Part shown: one piece after another, positions 18,954 to 28,378 of the stretch
Layout of the letters: every line of letters begins with the position of its first letter
How positions within the stretch are numbered: position 1 is the first letter of the stretch
Assembly: GCF_017888565.1 (NCBI RefSeq)
Contig: NZ_JAGHFX010000081.1
Span: forward strand, 1-64,000
Reading direction: 5' to 3'
Source: Clostridium sp.
Lineage (GTDB): Bacteria; Bacillota; Clostridia; Clostridiales; Clostridiaceae
Length of the DNA stretch: 64,000 nt
Position numbers and translations under genes: made by a program
The notes under the pieces: generated by a model
The model's database searches: none
Told to the model about the DNA's origin: nothing
What the model saw: only the letters and a program-made list of their open reading frames with translations

Positions 18954-20471
18954 TTAATTAATTGATTCTTTTAAGCTATTTATATATCTTTGCATAGCTT
19001 CTTTTCCATATTCGTCCCATTTAAAAACTCCACAATGTTCAAGAACCTTAGAAAATACCTTTCCAATTTCCTTTTCTATAATCGAATCTACATTTTCCTT
19101 AGTTATAGATAGATTATTTTTTTTGATTTCTTCATACCAATTTAAATGAATTTTCATTTCTTCATTATTATATATTTCATCTATGCCATTAACTAAAGAT
19201 AGTTTTATAATTTCTAATTCATTTTTAAGTCTAGATGGAAGAACTGCAAGACCTAGAACTTCTATTAAACCTATATTTTCTTTTTTAATATTATGAAGCT
19301 CTTTATGCGGATGGAAAATTCCATCTGGATGCTCTTCACTAGTTATATTATTTCTAAGAACTAAATCTAAAATATAAACTTCATTATCTTTTCTAGCTAT
19401 AGGTGTTATTGTATTATGAGGAATTTCATTAGTATGAGCATATACATTAACAACAGAATCGCTATAATTTCTCCAGTGAGATAAAACCTTATCAGCTAGC
19501 TCACTTAATTCTAATCTATTCCTTCCCTTTAATCTTAATACAGTTAAAGGCCATTTAACAATAGATAAATCAATATTTTCATAATTATTTAAATTAAATT
19601 TATAAACATCTTCTGCTTTATCCATTGCAAATTCATAATTTCCACCCTGATAATGATCATGAGTAAGAATAGAACCTCCAACTATAGGCAAATCTGCATT
19701 AGAACCTACAAAATAATGTGGAAATTTTTCTATAAACTCTAATAATCTATCAAAGGTATTTTTTGTTATTTTCATTGGCACATGTTCGCCTGCAAAAACA
19801 ATGCAATGTTCGTTATAATATGCATAAGGTGAATACTGTAAATACCAACTTTCACTATTTAATTCCATTGGTATTATTCTTATATTTTGTCTTGCCGGAT
19901 GATTCACCCTTCCTCTATATCCTTCATTTTCTTTACATAGTAAACACTTCGGATATTTAGATGGTGGTAAGTTTTTTGCTGCAGCAATAGCTTTAGGATC
20001 TTTTTCAGGCTTTGACAAATTTATAGTTATATCTAAATCTCCATATTCTGTACTAGATTTCCATACTAAATTTTGTGCTATTCTATCAGTTCTAACATAA
20101 TCACATGCCTTACTTATATTGTATAAATAAGATGTAGCACTTTCTTTTGATTCTTTATAACGATTATAAAACTCACGTATAACCTCTGAAGGTCTTGGCA
20201 TTAAAACTCCCATAATCTTAGTATCTAATAAATCTCTATATATAGGAGAATTAGATTCTAATATTCCATTATTAAATGCATAATCTAATATATTACCTAG
20301 TATCTCAGTTGGAGTATTTAAATTTTCATCATCTATTTCAAAATCTTCATATTCATCAAGATTTAATACATCTAATAAACCGTTTCTAATAAATATTTCA
20401 TCATCTTTAGTAAAAAGCTCATGCTTCAATCCATATTGGATAAGTCTTTTGATTTCCCTATAAATATTCAT
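18954..20471 (-). CDS. galT: Galactose-1-phosphate uridylyltransferase, class II
   Basis: 505 residues, the length of the Firmicute class II enzyme (class I is about 350). It swaps UMP between UDP-glucose and galactose-1-phosphate in the Leloir pathway. Visible signatures are HPARQNIRIIPMELN, the central GGSILTHDHYQGG and, later, HNTITPIARK. AGGTGATGAT precedes the ATG, and galE ends only 8 bp upstream. The order galK-galE-galT-galR is a familiar Firmicute operon. No galactose transporter or mutarotase is adjacent. Confidence 0.95.
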   Translation of the reverse strand: MNIYREIKRLIQYGLKHELFTKDDEIFIRNGLLDVLNLDEYEDFEIDDENLNTPTEILGNILDYAFNNGILESNSPIYRDLLDTKIMGVLMPRPSEVIREFYNRYKESKESATSYLYNISKACDYVRTDRIAQNLVWKSSTEYGDLDITINLSKPEKDPKAIAAAKNLPPSKYPKCLLCKENEGYRGRVNHPARQNIRIIPMELNSESWYLQYSPYAYYNEHCIVFAGEHVPMKITKNTFDRLLEFIEKFPHYFVGSNADLPIVGGSILTHDHYQGGNYEFAMDKAEDVYKFNLNNYENIDLSIVKWPLTVLRLKGRNRLELSELADKVLSHWRNYSDSVVNVYAHTNEIPHNTITPIARKDNEVYILDLVLRNNITSEEHPDGIFHPHKELHNIKKENIGLIEVLGLAVLPSRLKNELEIIKLSLVNGIDEIYNNEEMKIHLNWYEEIKKNNLSITKENVDSIIEKEIGKVFSKVLEHCGVFKWDEYGKEAMQRYINSLKESIN

Positions 20472-20479
20472 ATCATCAC

Positions 20480-21466
20480 CTACTTATCAAAACCTGTTGG
20501 GTTATTCTTATGCCAATTCCAAGCTGAAGCTATTATATCTTCAACCTTAGTATATTTTGGGCTCCAATTTAAAGTATTTCTTGCTTTTTCAGCTGAAGCT
20601 ATTAATCTAGCTGGATCTCCAGCTCTTCTTTCACAAATCTTAGCTGGGATCTCGTGACCAGTAACTCTTCTTGCAGCTTCTATCATTTCTTTAACTGAAA
20701 ATCCACTTCCATTTCCTAAGTTAAAAATATTACTAGAATTTCCACCTCTAAGATGCTCTACTGCAAGAATATGAGCATTAGCTAAGTCTATTACATGAAT
20801 ATAGTCTCTTATGCAAGTACCATCCTCTGTATCATAGTCATCTCCAAAAATAGATATAAATTCTCTCTTACCTAGGGGAACTTGTAATATTAAAGGAATC
20901 AAATGAGTTTCAGGACTATGATCTTCTCCAATACTTCCACTTACATGAGCTCCAGCAACATTAAAGTATCTAAGTGATACATATTTAACTCCATGTGCTA
21001 TATCAGCCCATTTCATCATTTTTTCCATAGCAAGCTTTGTTTCTCCATATGCATTAGTTGGTTCAGTTCTGTCTGTTTCAACTATAGGCATCTTAGTAGC
21101 TTCACCATAAGTTGCAGCCGTAGAAGAGAATACAATTTTCTTAACATTGTTTGCAATCATAACCTTTAGCAAAACTTCTGTTCCATGAACATTATTATTG
21201 TAATATTTCAAAGGATTTGTCATACTTTCTCCAACTAAAGAGTTAGCTGCAAAGTGAATTACTTCTGTTATATCATTTTCTTTAAATACCTTATCAAGTT
21301 CCTCTTCATTTCTTATATCAACTTTATAAAATTTAGCTTTTGGATTTACTGCTTCTATATGTCCAGTTTCTAAATTATCTACAACTATTACATCTTCTCC
21401 TTTATCTATTAACTGATAAACAGTATGACTTCCTATATATCCTGCTCCACCACAAACTAATATCAT
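20480..21466 (-). CDS. galE: UDP-glucose 4-epimerase
   Basis: 328-residue extended short-chain dehydrogenase. The NAD-binding GGAGYIGSHTVYQL is at the N-terminus, with the catalytic FSSTAATYG and YGETKLAMEK (Tyr-x-x-x-Lys) and the family-specific NLGNGSGFSVKEMIE. It interconverts UDP-galactose and UDP-glucose, regenerating the co-substrate of GalT and supplying UDP-galactose for polysaccharides. AGGAGGT precedes the ATG; it is 12 bp from galK and 8 bp from galT, so it is co-transcribed with both. Confidence 0.96.
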   Translation of the reverse strand: MILVCGGAGYIGSHTVYQLIDKGEDVIVVDNLETGHIEAVNPKAKFYKVDIRNEEELDKVFKENDITEVIHFAANSLVGESMTNPLKYYNNNVHGTEVLLKVMIANNVKKIVFSSTAATYGEATKMPIVETDRTEPTNAYGETKLAMEKMMKWADIAHGVKYVSLRYFNVAGAHVSGSIGEDHSPETHLIPLILQVPLGKREFISIFGDDYDTEDGTCIRDYIHVIDLANAHILAVEHLRGGNSSNIFNLGNGSGFSVKEMIEAARRVTGHEIPAKICERRAGDPARLIASAEKARNTLNWSPKYTKVEDIIASAWNWHKNNPTGFDK

Positions 21467-21478
21467 TTTTTATACCTC

Positions 21479-22642
21479 CTAAATTTCCCTAGTTCCATTT
21501 CCTATATTTGCTATATAAAAACTAGCTTCGTATCCTATTTTTTCCTTATATCCTTGCCCTACTTTTTCTATAAAATCCTCTACTTTATCTTTTTTAACTA
21601 ATGCAACTGTACATCCACCAAATCCTGCTCCAGTCATTCTAGCTCCAATTGTAGCTTCATGATTCCATGCAAGTTCAACTAATGTGTCTAATTCAATTCC
21701 TGTAACTTCATAGTCATCTCTTAAAGAAATATGAGATTCATTCATAAGTTTACCGAAAGTACTTAAATCATTTTTTGTTAGTGCTTCTTTAGCCATTAAT
21801 GTTCTTTGATTTTCATATACAGCATGTTTAGCTCTCTTAATTCTTATTTCATTTTCTATTAAGTTTTTATTATTTTCAAATTCCTCAATAGATAATTCTC
21901 CTAATGAATTGATATTTAATTTTATTTTTAATTCTTCTAAAGCCTTTTCACATTCGCTTCTACGTTCATTATATTTAGAATCAGCCAATCCCCTTCTTTT
22001 ATTTGTATTTGCTATAACTAATATTTCATCTTTTAATTCTACAGGACAATAATTATATTTTAAAGTGTTACAATCTAAAAGTATAGCATTATTTTCCTTA
22101 CCCATTCCAATTGCAAATTGATCCATTATCCCGCAGTTAACACCAACAAATTTGTTTTCTGCTTCTTGAGAAAATTTCACTAATTCTACTCTATCTATCT
22201 TTAACTCAAATAGATTGTCCATCATTACTGCTATTAAAAGCTCTAATGATGCTGAAGATGAAAGTCCTGCTCCATTTGGAATATTACCATATATAGCTAT
22301 ATCAAATCCTCTATTTATATCATATCCATGTTTTTTCATTACATCGATTACACCTTTAGGGTAATTAACCCAATCATGGGCCTTTTCATAACTAATGTTG
22401 TCTAAATCAAATTCAATAATGCCTATATCTTCAAAGTTGCTTGAATACATTCTTACTTTCTTATCATTTCTTAAACTTATAACTCCATAAGTTCCAAAAC
22501 TTAATGCACAAGGAAATACATTCCCTCCATTATAATCAGTGTGTTCACCAATTAAATTTACTCTACCAGGTGAAAAAAATGTTTTGCAATTTTCTTTTTC
22601 TCCAAATATTCTTTTAAAAGTAGCATTAATTTCGTTTCTCAT
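21479..22642 (-). CDS. galK: Galactokinase
   Basis: GHMP-family kinase, 387 residues from ATG 22642, that phosphorylates galactose at C1 with ATP. Signatures: the galactokinase motif GRVNLIGEHTDYNGG near 25-39, the ATP-binding PNGAGLSSSASLE near 125, and motif 3 MTGAGFGGCTVAL near 345. The upstream in-frame start at 22660 is unlikely because GGGAGAG lies between the two, correctly spaced for 22642. It is the first gene of the gal operon, with a good -35/-10 pair upstream. Confidence 0.95.
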   Translation of the reverse strand: MRNEINATFKRIFGEKENCKTFFSPGRVNLIGEHTDYNGGNVFPCALSFGTYGVISLRNDKKVRMYSSNFEDIGIIEFDLDNISYEKAHDWVNYPKGVIDVMKKHGYDINRGFDIAIYGNIPNGAGLSSSASLELLIAVMMDNLFELKIDRVELVKFSQEAENKFVGVNCGIMDQFAIGMGKENNAILLDCNTLKYNYCPVELKDEILVIANTNKRRGLADSKYNERRSECEKALEELKIKLNINSLGELSIEEFENNKNLIENEIRIKRAKHAVYENQRTLMAKEALTKNDLSTFGKLMNESHISLRDDYEVTGIELDTLVELAWNHEATIGARMTGAGFGGCTVALVKKDKVEDFIEKVGQGYKEKIGYEASFYIANIGNGTREI

Positions 22643-22934
22643 AACAACTCTCCCAATCATATTTTATATTTATTTTACAATATTATAATATCACATCAGG
22701 AAAATTTTATCAATATATATTTTGTTTTTTACTAGTATTTTTACTATAATTTTTACTATAATTTTTATTTATTTTACCAAAGAAAATTATTCTAAATTTA
22801 CTTAGTAATAGTTTCACATAATTCTATATAAACTTATAGATTCTTAGAAAATTTAATAGATATAACTATTTTTCAAGCATTACCTCATAAAATTCCTATA
22901 TAAGTAATTATTTAGTTTTCCACTCTTCATATAA
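22643..22934 (-). promoter_or_regulatory. gal operon promoter region
   Basis: On the minus strand TTGATA (22708-22713) and TATTAT (22685-22690) are spaced by 17 bp, about 40 bp before the galK start. Immediately upstream lie three tandem 12-bp repeats (listed separately). The rest, to the exporter terminator at 22935, is AT-rich and shows no other feature. Confidence 0.6.
22729..22764. repeat. Three tandem 12-bp repeats upstream of the gal promoter
   Basis: TTACTAGTATTT followed by two exact copies of TTACTATAATTT, head to tail. The first contains the 8-bp palindrome TACTAGTA. The array ends 15 bp upstream of the -35 element, a natural place for an activator or repressor site, possibly for the LacI-family protein at the end of the operon. 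Confidence 0.5.
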
Positions 22935-22971
22935 AAAGAGTATCGTCAAAATAAAATTGACGATACTCTTT
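22935..22971 (-). terminator. Terminator of the ABC exporter operon
   Basis: AAAGAGTATCGTCAA (22935-22949) pairs perfectly with TTGACGATACTCTTT (22957-22971), with TTTTTATA on the minus-strand side. It lies four bases beyond the exporter stop. Confidence 0.85.
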
Positions 22972-22975
22972 TAAA

Positions 22976-24835
22976 TTATGATATTTGCGAAGTTTCAAAT
23001 TGACTATTATATAGTGAAGCATAAAATCCTTTTTTACTTAAAAGTTCCTTATGTGTACCTTGTTCTACAATATCTCCATCTTTCATTACTAAAATTAAAT
23101 CTGCATCCTTGATAGTAGATAATCTGTGAGCAATTATAAAGCTAGTTCTGTTTTTCATTAAGTTATCCATAGCTTTTTGAATAAGCACTTCAGTTCTTGT
23201 GTCAACTGAACTAGTTGCTTCGTCTAATATTAATATCTTTGGATCTGCTAATATTGCACGCGCAATTGTTAATAATTGTTTTTGCCCTTGAGAAACATTA
23301 CTTGCATCTTCATTTAACTCCATATTATATCCATCTGGTAATGTTTTAACAAAATGATGAACATGAGCTGCTTTTGCTGCTTCTATTACTTCTTCATCAG
23401 TAGAATCTAAATTACCATATCTGATATTCTCCATTATACTTCCGTTAAATAACCATGTATCTTGCAGAACCATTCCAAAAACTTTTCTTAAATCACTTCT
23501 CTTAAAATCATTTATATTATGATTATCCAGTAAAATTTCACCACTATTTAGTTCATAGAATCTCATTAATAGTTTTACAATTGTAGTTTTTCCTGCACCA
23601 GTAGGTCCTACAATGGCAACTCTTTGCCCTGGCTTTATTTTACTAGAGAAGTCATTTATTATTATTTTGTCTTCATTGTAACCAAAGTGAACATCCTTAA
23701 ATGTAACTTCTCCTTCAATGTCATTAATGCTTACAGGATTCTTAATATCTCCAACTTCTTCTTCTTCATCTAAGAATTCAAAAACTCTTTCTGCAGCTGC
23801 TGCTGTAGATTGAAGTACATTTGCAATTTGTGCTGTTTGAGCTATTGGTTGTGTAAAAGATCTTATATATTGAACAAAAGAAAGAATATCTCCAACTTCA
23901 ATTGATTTTTTAATAGCAAGGTATCCACCTAATATAGATACCATAACATAACCGATATTCCCTATAAATGTCATTATAGGCATCATCATTCCTGATAAAA
24001 ATTGAGATTTCCATGCTGAATTATATAAAGTATTATTTAATTTTTCAAATTCTTCTACAGCAGCCTTTTCCCCATTAAAAGCTTTCATTATATTATGACC
24101 GCTATATATTTCTTCTACATGTCCATTAACATGACCTAGAAAAGTTTGTTGCTCTTTAAAATACTTCTGTGACTTTTTAACTACTAACGCTATTAATATT
24201 CCTGATAAAGGTATTATTAATATTGATGCAAGAGTCATAGTTACACTTATTGATAACATCATTATAAGAACACCTATTAATGTTGTTATAGATGTTAACA
24301 TTTGTGACAAACTTTGATTTAAAGTATTACTTACTGTATCAACATCATTAGTAACTCTTGATAAAACTTCTCCATGTGTCATTTTATCAAAGTATTTAAG
24401 TGGCATACGATTTATCTTTTCTGCAATTTCTTTTCTTAGATTATATGAAACCTTTTGAGCAACTCCAGACATTATAAATCCTTGAATAAATGAAAATACT
24501 GCACTTATTACATATAATACTGCTAATAATGCAATTATATTGCCTATATAAGTAAAATCTATTGTAGCTCCTGCTTCTCCAGATACTTTACTTACTAATC
24601 CTTCAAACAACTTAGTTGTAGCTTTTCCTAATATCTTAGGACCTATTATTGAAAAAGCAGCACTACCTATTGCAAATATCAAAACTGTGATAATTGATAT
24701 TCCATATGGTTTTAAATATTTTATTAACTTGCTAATAGTTCCTTTAAAATCCTTAGCCTTTCCGCCACCACCGTGCATTCCACCCATAGGACCACCGAAA
24801 CCCCCATGTCTTTTATTTCTTACATTATTACTCAT
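22976..24835 (-). CDS. Heterodimeric ABC multidrug exporter, catalytic-site subunit
   Basis: 619 residues: a Gly/His-rich N-terminus, six membrane helices (about 45-340), then an ATPase domain with Walker A GPTGAGKT, Walker B ILILDEATSS (catalytic Glu present) and H-loop IIAHRLSTI. Its signature motif is NVSQGQKQ instead of LSGGQ. This altered signature, facing the partner's altered Walker B, gives one impaired and one working ATP site, as in TM287/288, BmrCD and LmrCD. Its start overlaps the partner's stop by four bases. It probably exports hydrophobic drugs or lipids; substrate unknown. Confidence 0.9.
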   Translation of the reverse strand: MSNNVRNKRHGGFGGPMGGMHGGGGKAKDFKGTISKLIKYLKPYGISIITVLIFAIGSAAFSIIGPKILGKATTKLFEGLVSKVSGEAGATIDFTYIGNIIALLAVLYVISAVFSFIQGFIMSGVAQKVSYNLRKEIAEKINRMPLKYFDKMTHGEVLSRVTNDVDTVSNTLNQSLSQMLTSITTLIGVLIMMLSISVTMTLASILIIPLSGILIALVVKKSQKYFKEQQTFLGHVNGHVEEIYSGHNIMKAFNGEKAAVEEFEKLNNTLYNSAWKSQFLSGMMMPIMTFIGNIGYVMVSILGGYLAIKKSIEVGDILSFVQYIRSFTQPIAQTAQIANVLQSTAAAAERVFEFLDEEEEVGDIKNPVSINDIEGEVTFKDVHFGYNEDKIIINDFSSKIKPGQRVAIVGPTGAGKTTIVKLLMRFYELNSGEILLDNHNINDFKRSDLRKVFGMVLQDTWLFNGSIMENIRYGNLDSTDEEVIEAAKAAHVHHFVKTLPDGYNMELNEDASNVSQGQKQLLTIARAILADPKILILDEATSSVDTRTEVLIQKAMDNLMKNRTSFIIAHRLSTIKDADLILVMKDGDIVEQGTHKELLSKKGFYASLYNSQFETSQIS

Positions 24836-27069
24836 GACATAAGTTCCTCCTTTGAAAGTTGTGATAAGGCTATTTGCTCGTAAACTTCACAGTTTTCTAA
24901 AAGCTCTTTATGAGTTCCAATTCCTACAACTCTTCCTTCATCTAATACTATAATTTGATTTGCATCCTTTATTGTACTTATTCTTTGTGCAACAATTATC
25001 ATAGTCCCATCTTTAATATTTTCTTTAAGTGATCTCCTAAGAGCAGCATCAGTTTTAAAATCTAAAGCTGAAAAACTATCATCGAAAATATACACTTCTG
25101 GTTTTTTAACTAAAGCTCTAGCAATAGATAATCTTTGTTTTTGTCCGCCAGATACATTTGTACCACCTTGTGAAATTTCAGTCTTATATTTGTCTGGTTT
25201 ATTATCAATAAATTCTAATGCTTGTGCAATTTGTGCTGATTTTTCTAAATCTTCTGCAGTTGCATTTGGAGAGCCATATTTTAAGTTACTTTCTATAGTT
25301 CCTGAGAAAAGTACTCCCTTTTGAGGAATGTATCCAATTTTATCTCTTAATGACTTTTGATTTACATCTTTTATATCAACTCCATCAATAGTGATTTGAC
25401 CTTTAGATACATCATAAAATCTAGGTATTAAATTTATTAATGTTGATTTACCACTTCCAGTACTTCCAATAATAGCTGTAGTTTCACCTGGCTTTGCTGT
25501 AAAACTAATATTTTCTAAGACGTAATCTTCTGCACCTGGGTATTTAAAGCTTACGTTTTTATACTCCACATAACCTTTTTTAGAATCTATAAACTCCTTA
25601 GTTTTTTCTTTATCCTTTATACTTAAATCTGTGTATAGTATTTCACTAATACGTTGAGCAGATACTGATGCACGAGGTAGCATTATTGAAACCATTGAAA
25701 TCATTAAGAATGACATTATTATTTGCATTGCATATTGCATAAATGCCATCATATCTCCTACTTGCATTGTCCCTAAATCAACTTGATGAGATCCTACCCA
25801 TACGATTAAAAGTGTTAGTCCATTCATTATAAGCATCATTACTGGCATCATTGATGACATTAACCTATTAACAAATAAATTTGTCTTAGTTAAATCTTTA
25901 TTTGCATTGTCAAACTTAACTTCTTCATGCTTTTGAGTGCTAAATGCTCTAATAACTAACATACCTGTTAGATGCTCTCTAGTAACTAAATTTAATTTAT
26001 CAACTAACTTTTGAACTGCTTTAAACTTAGGCATAGCAAATCCAAATAATACACCTACAAGTAAAGAAATTAGGATTACACCTACAGCTATAATCCAAGT
26101 CATATTTGTATCTGTTCTTAATACTTTTAATACACCACCAATTCCTAATATTGGAGCGTAGAAAACTATTCTAAATAACATAACCATAAGCATTTGAATT
26201 TGTTGTATATCATTAGTACTACGTGTAATTAAAGAAGCTGTTGAAAATTTATCAAATTCAGCATTAGAAAAATTTGTAACTTTCTTAAATACATCTCCTC
26301 TTAAAGATCTACTTAATCCAGCTGCTATTCTTGCAGATATAAGACCAACAATAACTGCAGCTGCCATACTAATCAATGCTATTCCAAGCATCTTTAATCC
26401 AGAAATAATAATAAAGTTTGTTTGTAATTTATCTGTATCTATACCTATTTCAAAATACTCATTTTTAACATACGAAACAGCAGCTTGATCTATCATATTA
26501 TCAGGCATATCTTCAAAATTTTTATTTATTAAATCTTTTAAATCATTTAATTGCTCCTTAGGAAGATTCTTCAAAATAAAAAAAGGATCTGTATCAGCTA
26601 CTACTGGCATATTACTTGGCATATTTCCTAGCATAGTAGTATCAAAACTACCAGTTTCAATTCCATATACAATAAGCTCTGGCTTAGCTAAAATACTATT
26701 CAATCTAGATATAGAATCTTTATTTTTTGAATTAAGTTCATATAAAGGCTCTTCATCTAGCTTTGAATACTTTTTTAAATATTTATCAAATTCATCCTTT
26801 GAAAGAATATCTTTATCTAATAATGTATAATTATCTTCTATAAATTTAAAATCATCCTCCCCTATAAATATCGAAAGCTTATCCATTTCACTTTTACGTA
26901 TTATAGTAGGTACCGAATTTTCTATTCCACCTTGCTGAATACCAACATTTACTATATTAGACATATAATCTGGCAATGATAATTCACTAACAGCTTGAAT
27001 AAATAGTAATATTATTACGGCAATGATAGAACCGATAAATGGTTTTAAGTACTTTGTCAGTTTCATCAT
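24832..27069 (-). CDS. Heterodimeric ABC multidrug exporter, degenerate-site subunit
   Basis: 745 residues. The extra length is a roughly 150-residue insert between the first two membrane helices (about 45-215), predicted outside the cell. The ATPase domain has Walker A GSTGSGKS and a normal signature NVSGGQKQRLS. In Walker B the catalytic Glu is Asp (VYIFDDSFSALD), and the H-loop His is Gln (IIVAQRIST). These are hallmarks of the non-catalytic site of heterodimeric exporters. AAAGGAG precedes tandem ATGs. It is first in the operon and divergent from a MarR regulator 158 bp away, which likely controls it. Confidence 0.9.
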   Translation of the reverse strand: MMKLTKYLKPFIGSIIAVIILLFIQAVSELSLPDYMSNIVNVGIQQGGIENSVPTIIRKSEMDKLSIFIGEDDFKFIEDNYTLLDKDILSKDEFDKYLKKYSKLDEEPLYELNSKNKDSISRLNSILAKPELIVYGIETGSFDTTMLGNMPSNMPVVADTDPFFILKNLPKEQLNDLKDLINKNFEDMPDNMIDQAAVSYVKNEYFEIGIDTDKLQTNFIIISGLKMLGIALISMAAAVIVGLISARIAAGLSRSLRGDVFKKVTNFSNAEFDKFSTASLITRSTNDIQQIQMLMVMLFRIVFYAPILGIGGVLKVLRTDTNMTWIIAVGVILISLLVGVLFGFAMPKFKAVQKLVDKLNLVTREHLTGMLVIRAFSTQKHEEVKFDNANKDLTKTNLFVNRLMSSMMPVMMLIMNGLTLLIVWVGSHQVDLGTMQVGDMMAFMQYAMQIIMSFLMISMVSIMLPRASVSAQRISEILYTDLSIKDKEKTKEFIDSKKGYVEYKNVSFKYPGAEDYVLENISFTAKPGETTAIIGSTGSGKSTLINLIPRFYDVSKGQITIDGVDIKDVNQKSLRDKIGYIPQKGVLFSGTIESNLKYGSPNATAEDLEKSAQIAQALEFIDNKPDKYKTEISQGGTNVSGGQKQRLSIARALVKKPEVYIFDDSFSALDFKTDAALRRSLKENIKDGTMIIVAQRISTIKDANQIIVLDEGRVVGIGTHKELLENCEVYEQIALSQLSKEELMS

Positions 27070-27136
27070 TTCATTTTTCTCCTTTCAAATCCTGCTTTAT
27101 TGTTAAGTTATTATAAATATATATTAATTATATTTT

Positions 27137-27196
27137 TATAACTATTATATGTCAATAACATTTATAGTTGTATAACAAAAAAAAATAGTTTATAAT
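27137..27196. promoter_or_regulatory. MarR promoter with overlapping inverted repeat
   Basis: On the plus strand TTGTAT (27168-27173) and TATAAT (27191-27196) are 17 bp apart, ahead of the marR-like gene. TATAACTAT (27137-27145) and ATAGTTGTA (27164-27172) form an inverted repeat (8 of 9) whose right arm covers the -35. It sits between the divergent genes, so it is a likely operator for both. Confidence 0.55.
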
Positions 27197-27227
27197 TAAA
27201 TCGTTAAAAATACTTAGGAGGGACTAT

Positions 27228-27674
27228 ATGAATAATAATGAACTAAAGGATATATCTGATAATTTACTTAATCTATTATTCCAAATACATAATAGATTAT
27301 TCAATCCAAGCGAAATGGTTAAAGGAGTTTCCATTCCTCCCTCTCATGTGAAAGTAATATTTTATCTTTCACGAAAAAAATCAATGTCAGTATCTGATGT
27401 TGCTAAATGCTTAGATATATCTAAGCCAAATATGACTCCAATAATAGATAAATTAATAAGTAATGGTCTCGTAAATAGGTATACAGATCCAAATGATAGA
27501 AGAAAAATAAATATAGAATTAACTGAAAAAGCTCATACACTTTTAAAAAATAAAGAGCGTGAAATAAAAAGTAATTTGTTTAATAAAATTTCAACTTTAG
27601 ATGATAAAGATTTGTATAAATTAGATGCTTCAATAAAGGATATGTATGACATACTAATTAAACTAAAAAAATGA
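27228..27674 (+). CDS. MarR-family transcriptional regulator
   Basis: 148 residues, the normal MarR size. The winged helix is clear: MSVSDVAKCLDISKPNMTPIIDKLI as helix-turn-helix (about 51-75), then the wing GLVNRYTDPNDRRKINIELT. N- and C-terminal helices form the dimer interface. AGGAGG precedes the ATG. Its divergent placement beside the multidrug exporter operon, with an inverted repeat over its promoter, suggests a ligand-relieved repressor of both; this is inferred from position. Confidence 0.88.
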   Translation: MNNNELKDISDNLLNLLFQIHNRLFNPSEMVKGVSIPPSHVKVIFYLSRKKSMSVSDVAKCLDISKPNMTPIIDKLISNGLVNRYTDPNDRRKINIELTEKAHTLLKNKEREIKSNLFNKISTLDDKDLYKLDASIKDMYDILIKLKK

Positions 27675-27696
27675 GCAATGTATATTGCTCATTTTT
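27667..27696. terminator. Bidirectional terminator between marR and copZ
   Basis: AAAAATGAGCAAT (27667-27679) and ATTGCTCATTTTT (27684-27696) form a 13-bp stem with a 4-base loop and T-runs on both strands. The MarR stop lies in the left arm, and copZ ends six bases to the right. Confidence 0.85.
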
Positions 27697-27701
27697 AATT
27701 T

Positions 27702-27911
27702 CTACAAGTTTTCTATTGATGTTACATCATAGCCGGCTTCATCTATTGCTGCTATTAAAGCATTATCTTCTACCTCTGTATTGATCAAGGCATTTTTATC
27801 CTCTAAGTTTACTTCTAGAATTTCAACCCCTTTTACTTCTTCTAATGCTTCCTTTACATGTGCAACGCAATGTCCACAACTCATACCTTCAATATTTATC
27901 TTCTTTTTCAT
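27702..27911 (-). CDS. copZ: Copper chaperone CopZ (heavy-metal-associated domain)
   Basis: 69-residue HMA domain with the copper-binding GMSCGHC (Cys12 and Cys15) in loop 1, and the beta-alpha-beta-beta-alpha-beta pattern ending in IDEAGYDV. It carries Cu(I) in the cytoplasm, usually to a CopA ATPase and to CsoR. The start is the ATG at 27911 with GGAGGT seven bases before; the upstream ATG at 27926 would place the Shine-Dalgarno inside the gene. It lies just after csoR in the same operon. No copA is nearby. Confidence 0.92.
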   Translation of the reverse strand: MKKKINIEGMSCGHCVAHVKEALEEVKGVEILEVNLEDKNALINTEVEDNALIAAIDEAGYDVTSIENL

Positions 27912-27935
27912 ATTTAATACCTCCATTTTAATAAT

Positions 27936-28202
27936 TTACCTTGTTATAACTTTGTCTAATATTTTCATTATTTCATTTATTTTTTCGTCCCCATCACCAC
28001 TTATACAAGCATCTTTAACACAATGAGACAAATGATTTTCTAATATTATAAGATTGGCTTTCTTTAATAATGACTGGGCAGCAAAAATTTGATTTGAAAT
28101 ATCAATGCAATATCTATCCTCTTCAATCATCTTTATTATTCCATCAATTTGTCCCTTAGCAGTTTTTAGCGATTGTAATGATTTTTTTCTCTCTTCATTC
28201 AT
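27936..28202 (-). CDS. csoR: Copper-sensing repressor CsoR
   Basis: 88-residue all-helical DUF156/CsoR repressor. The three Cu(I) ligands are present with the canonical spacing Cys32-x24-His57-x3-Cys61 (RYCIDIS ... NHLSHC). Copper binding releases it from DNA. GGGGGAGGT precedes the ATG. The gene is followed by copZ, and a G/C-tract inverted repeat overlaps its leader, so it should repress its own two-gene operon. Confidence 0.92.
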   Translation of the reverse strand: MNEERKKSLQSLKTAKGQIDGIIKMIEEDRYCIDISNQIFAAQSLLKKANLIILENHLSHCVKDACISGDGDEKINEIMKILDKVITR

Positions 28203-28216
28203 AATATACCTCCCCC

Positions 28217-28270
28217 ACCCTCTAGGGGTGTATTATAATTAAATTATAATATTTATAATATATTTGTCAA
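28217..28270 (-). promoter_or_regulatory. csoR promoter and CsoR-like operator
   Basis: TTGACA (28265-28270) and TATAAT (28243-28248) on the minus strand, 16 bp apart. Downstream, ACCCCTAGAGGGT (28217-28229) is a short GC-rich inverted repeat in otherwise AT-rich DNA, matching the G/C-tract character of CsoR operators and placed just after the expected transcription start. Confidence 0.65.
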
Positions 28271-28331
28271 TATATTTAGTTATATAAATAGTATGTACTT
28301 TTAAATATGTATTATATTCAACTAAATTAAG

Positions 28332-28368
28332 TAAAAAAATGTGCTATCGTAAAATACGACAACACATT
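28332..28368 (-). terminator. Terminator of the glycosyltransferase gene
   Basis: Stem of 28339-28352 with 28355-28368 (AATGTG/CACATT outer, TCGTA/TACGA inner, small mismatches), followed on the minus strand by TTTTTTTAC. Confidence 0.75.
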
Positions 28369-28378
28369 GATATGCTTT

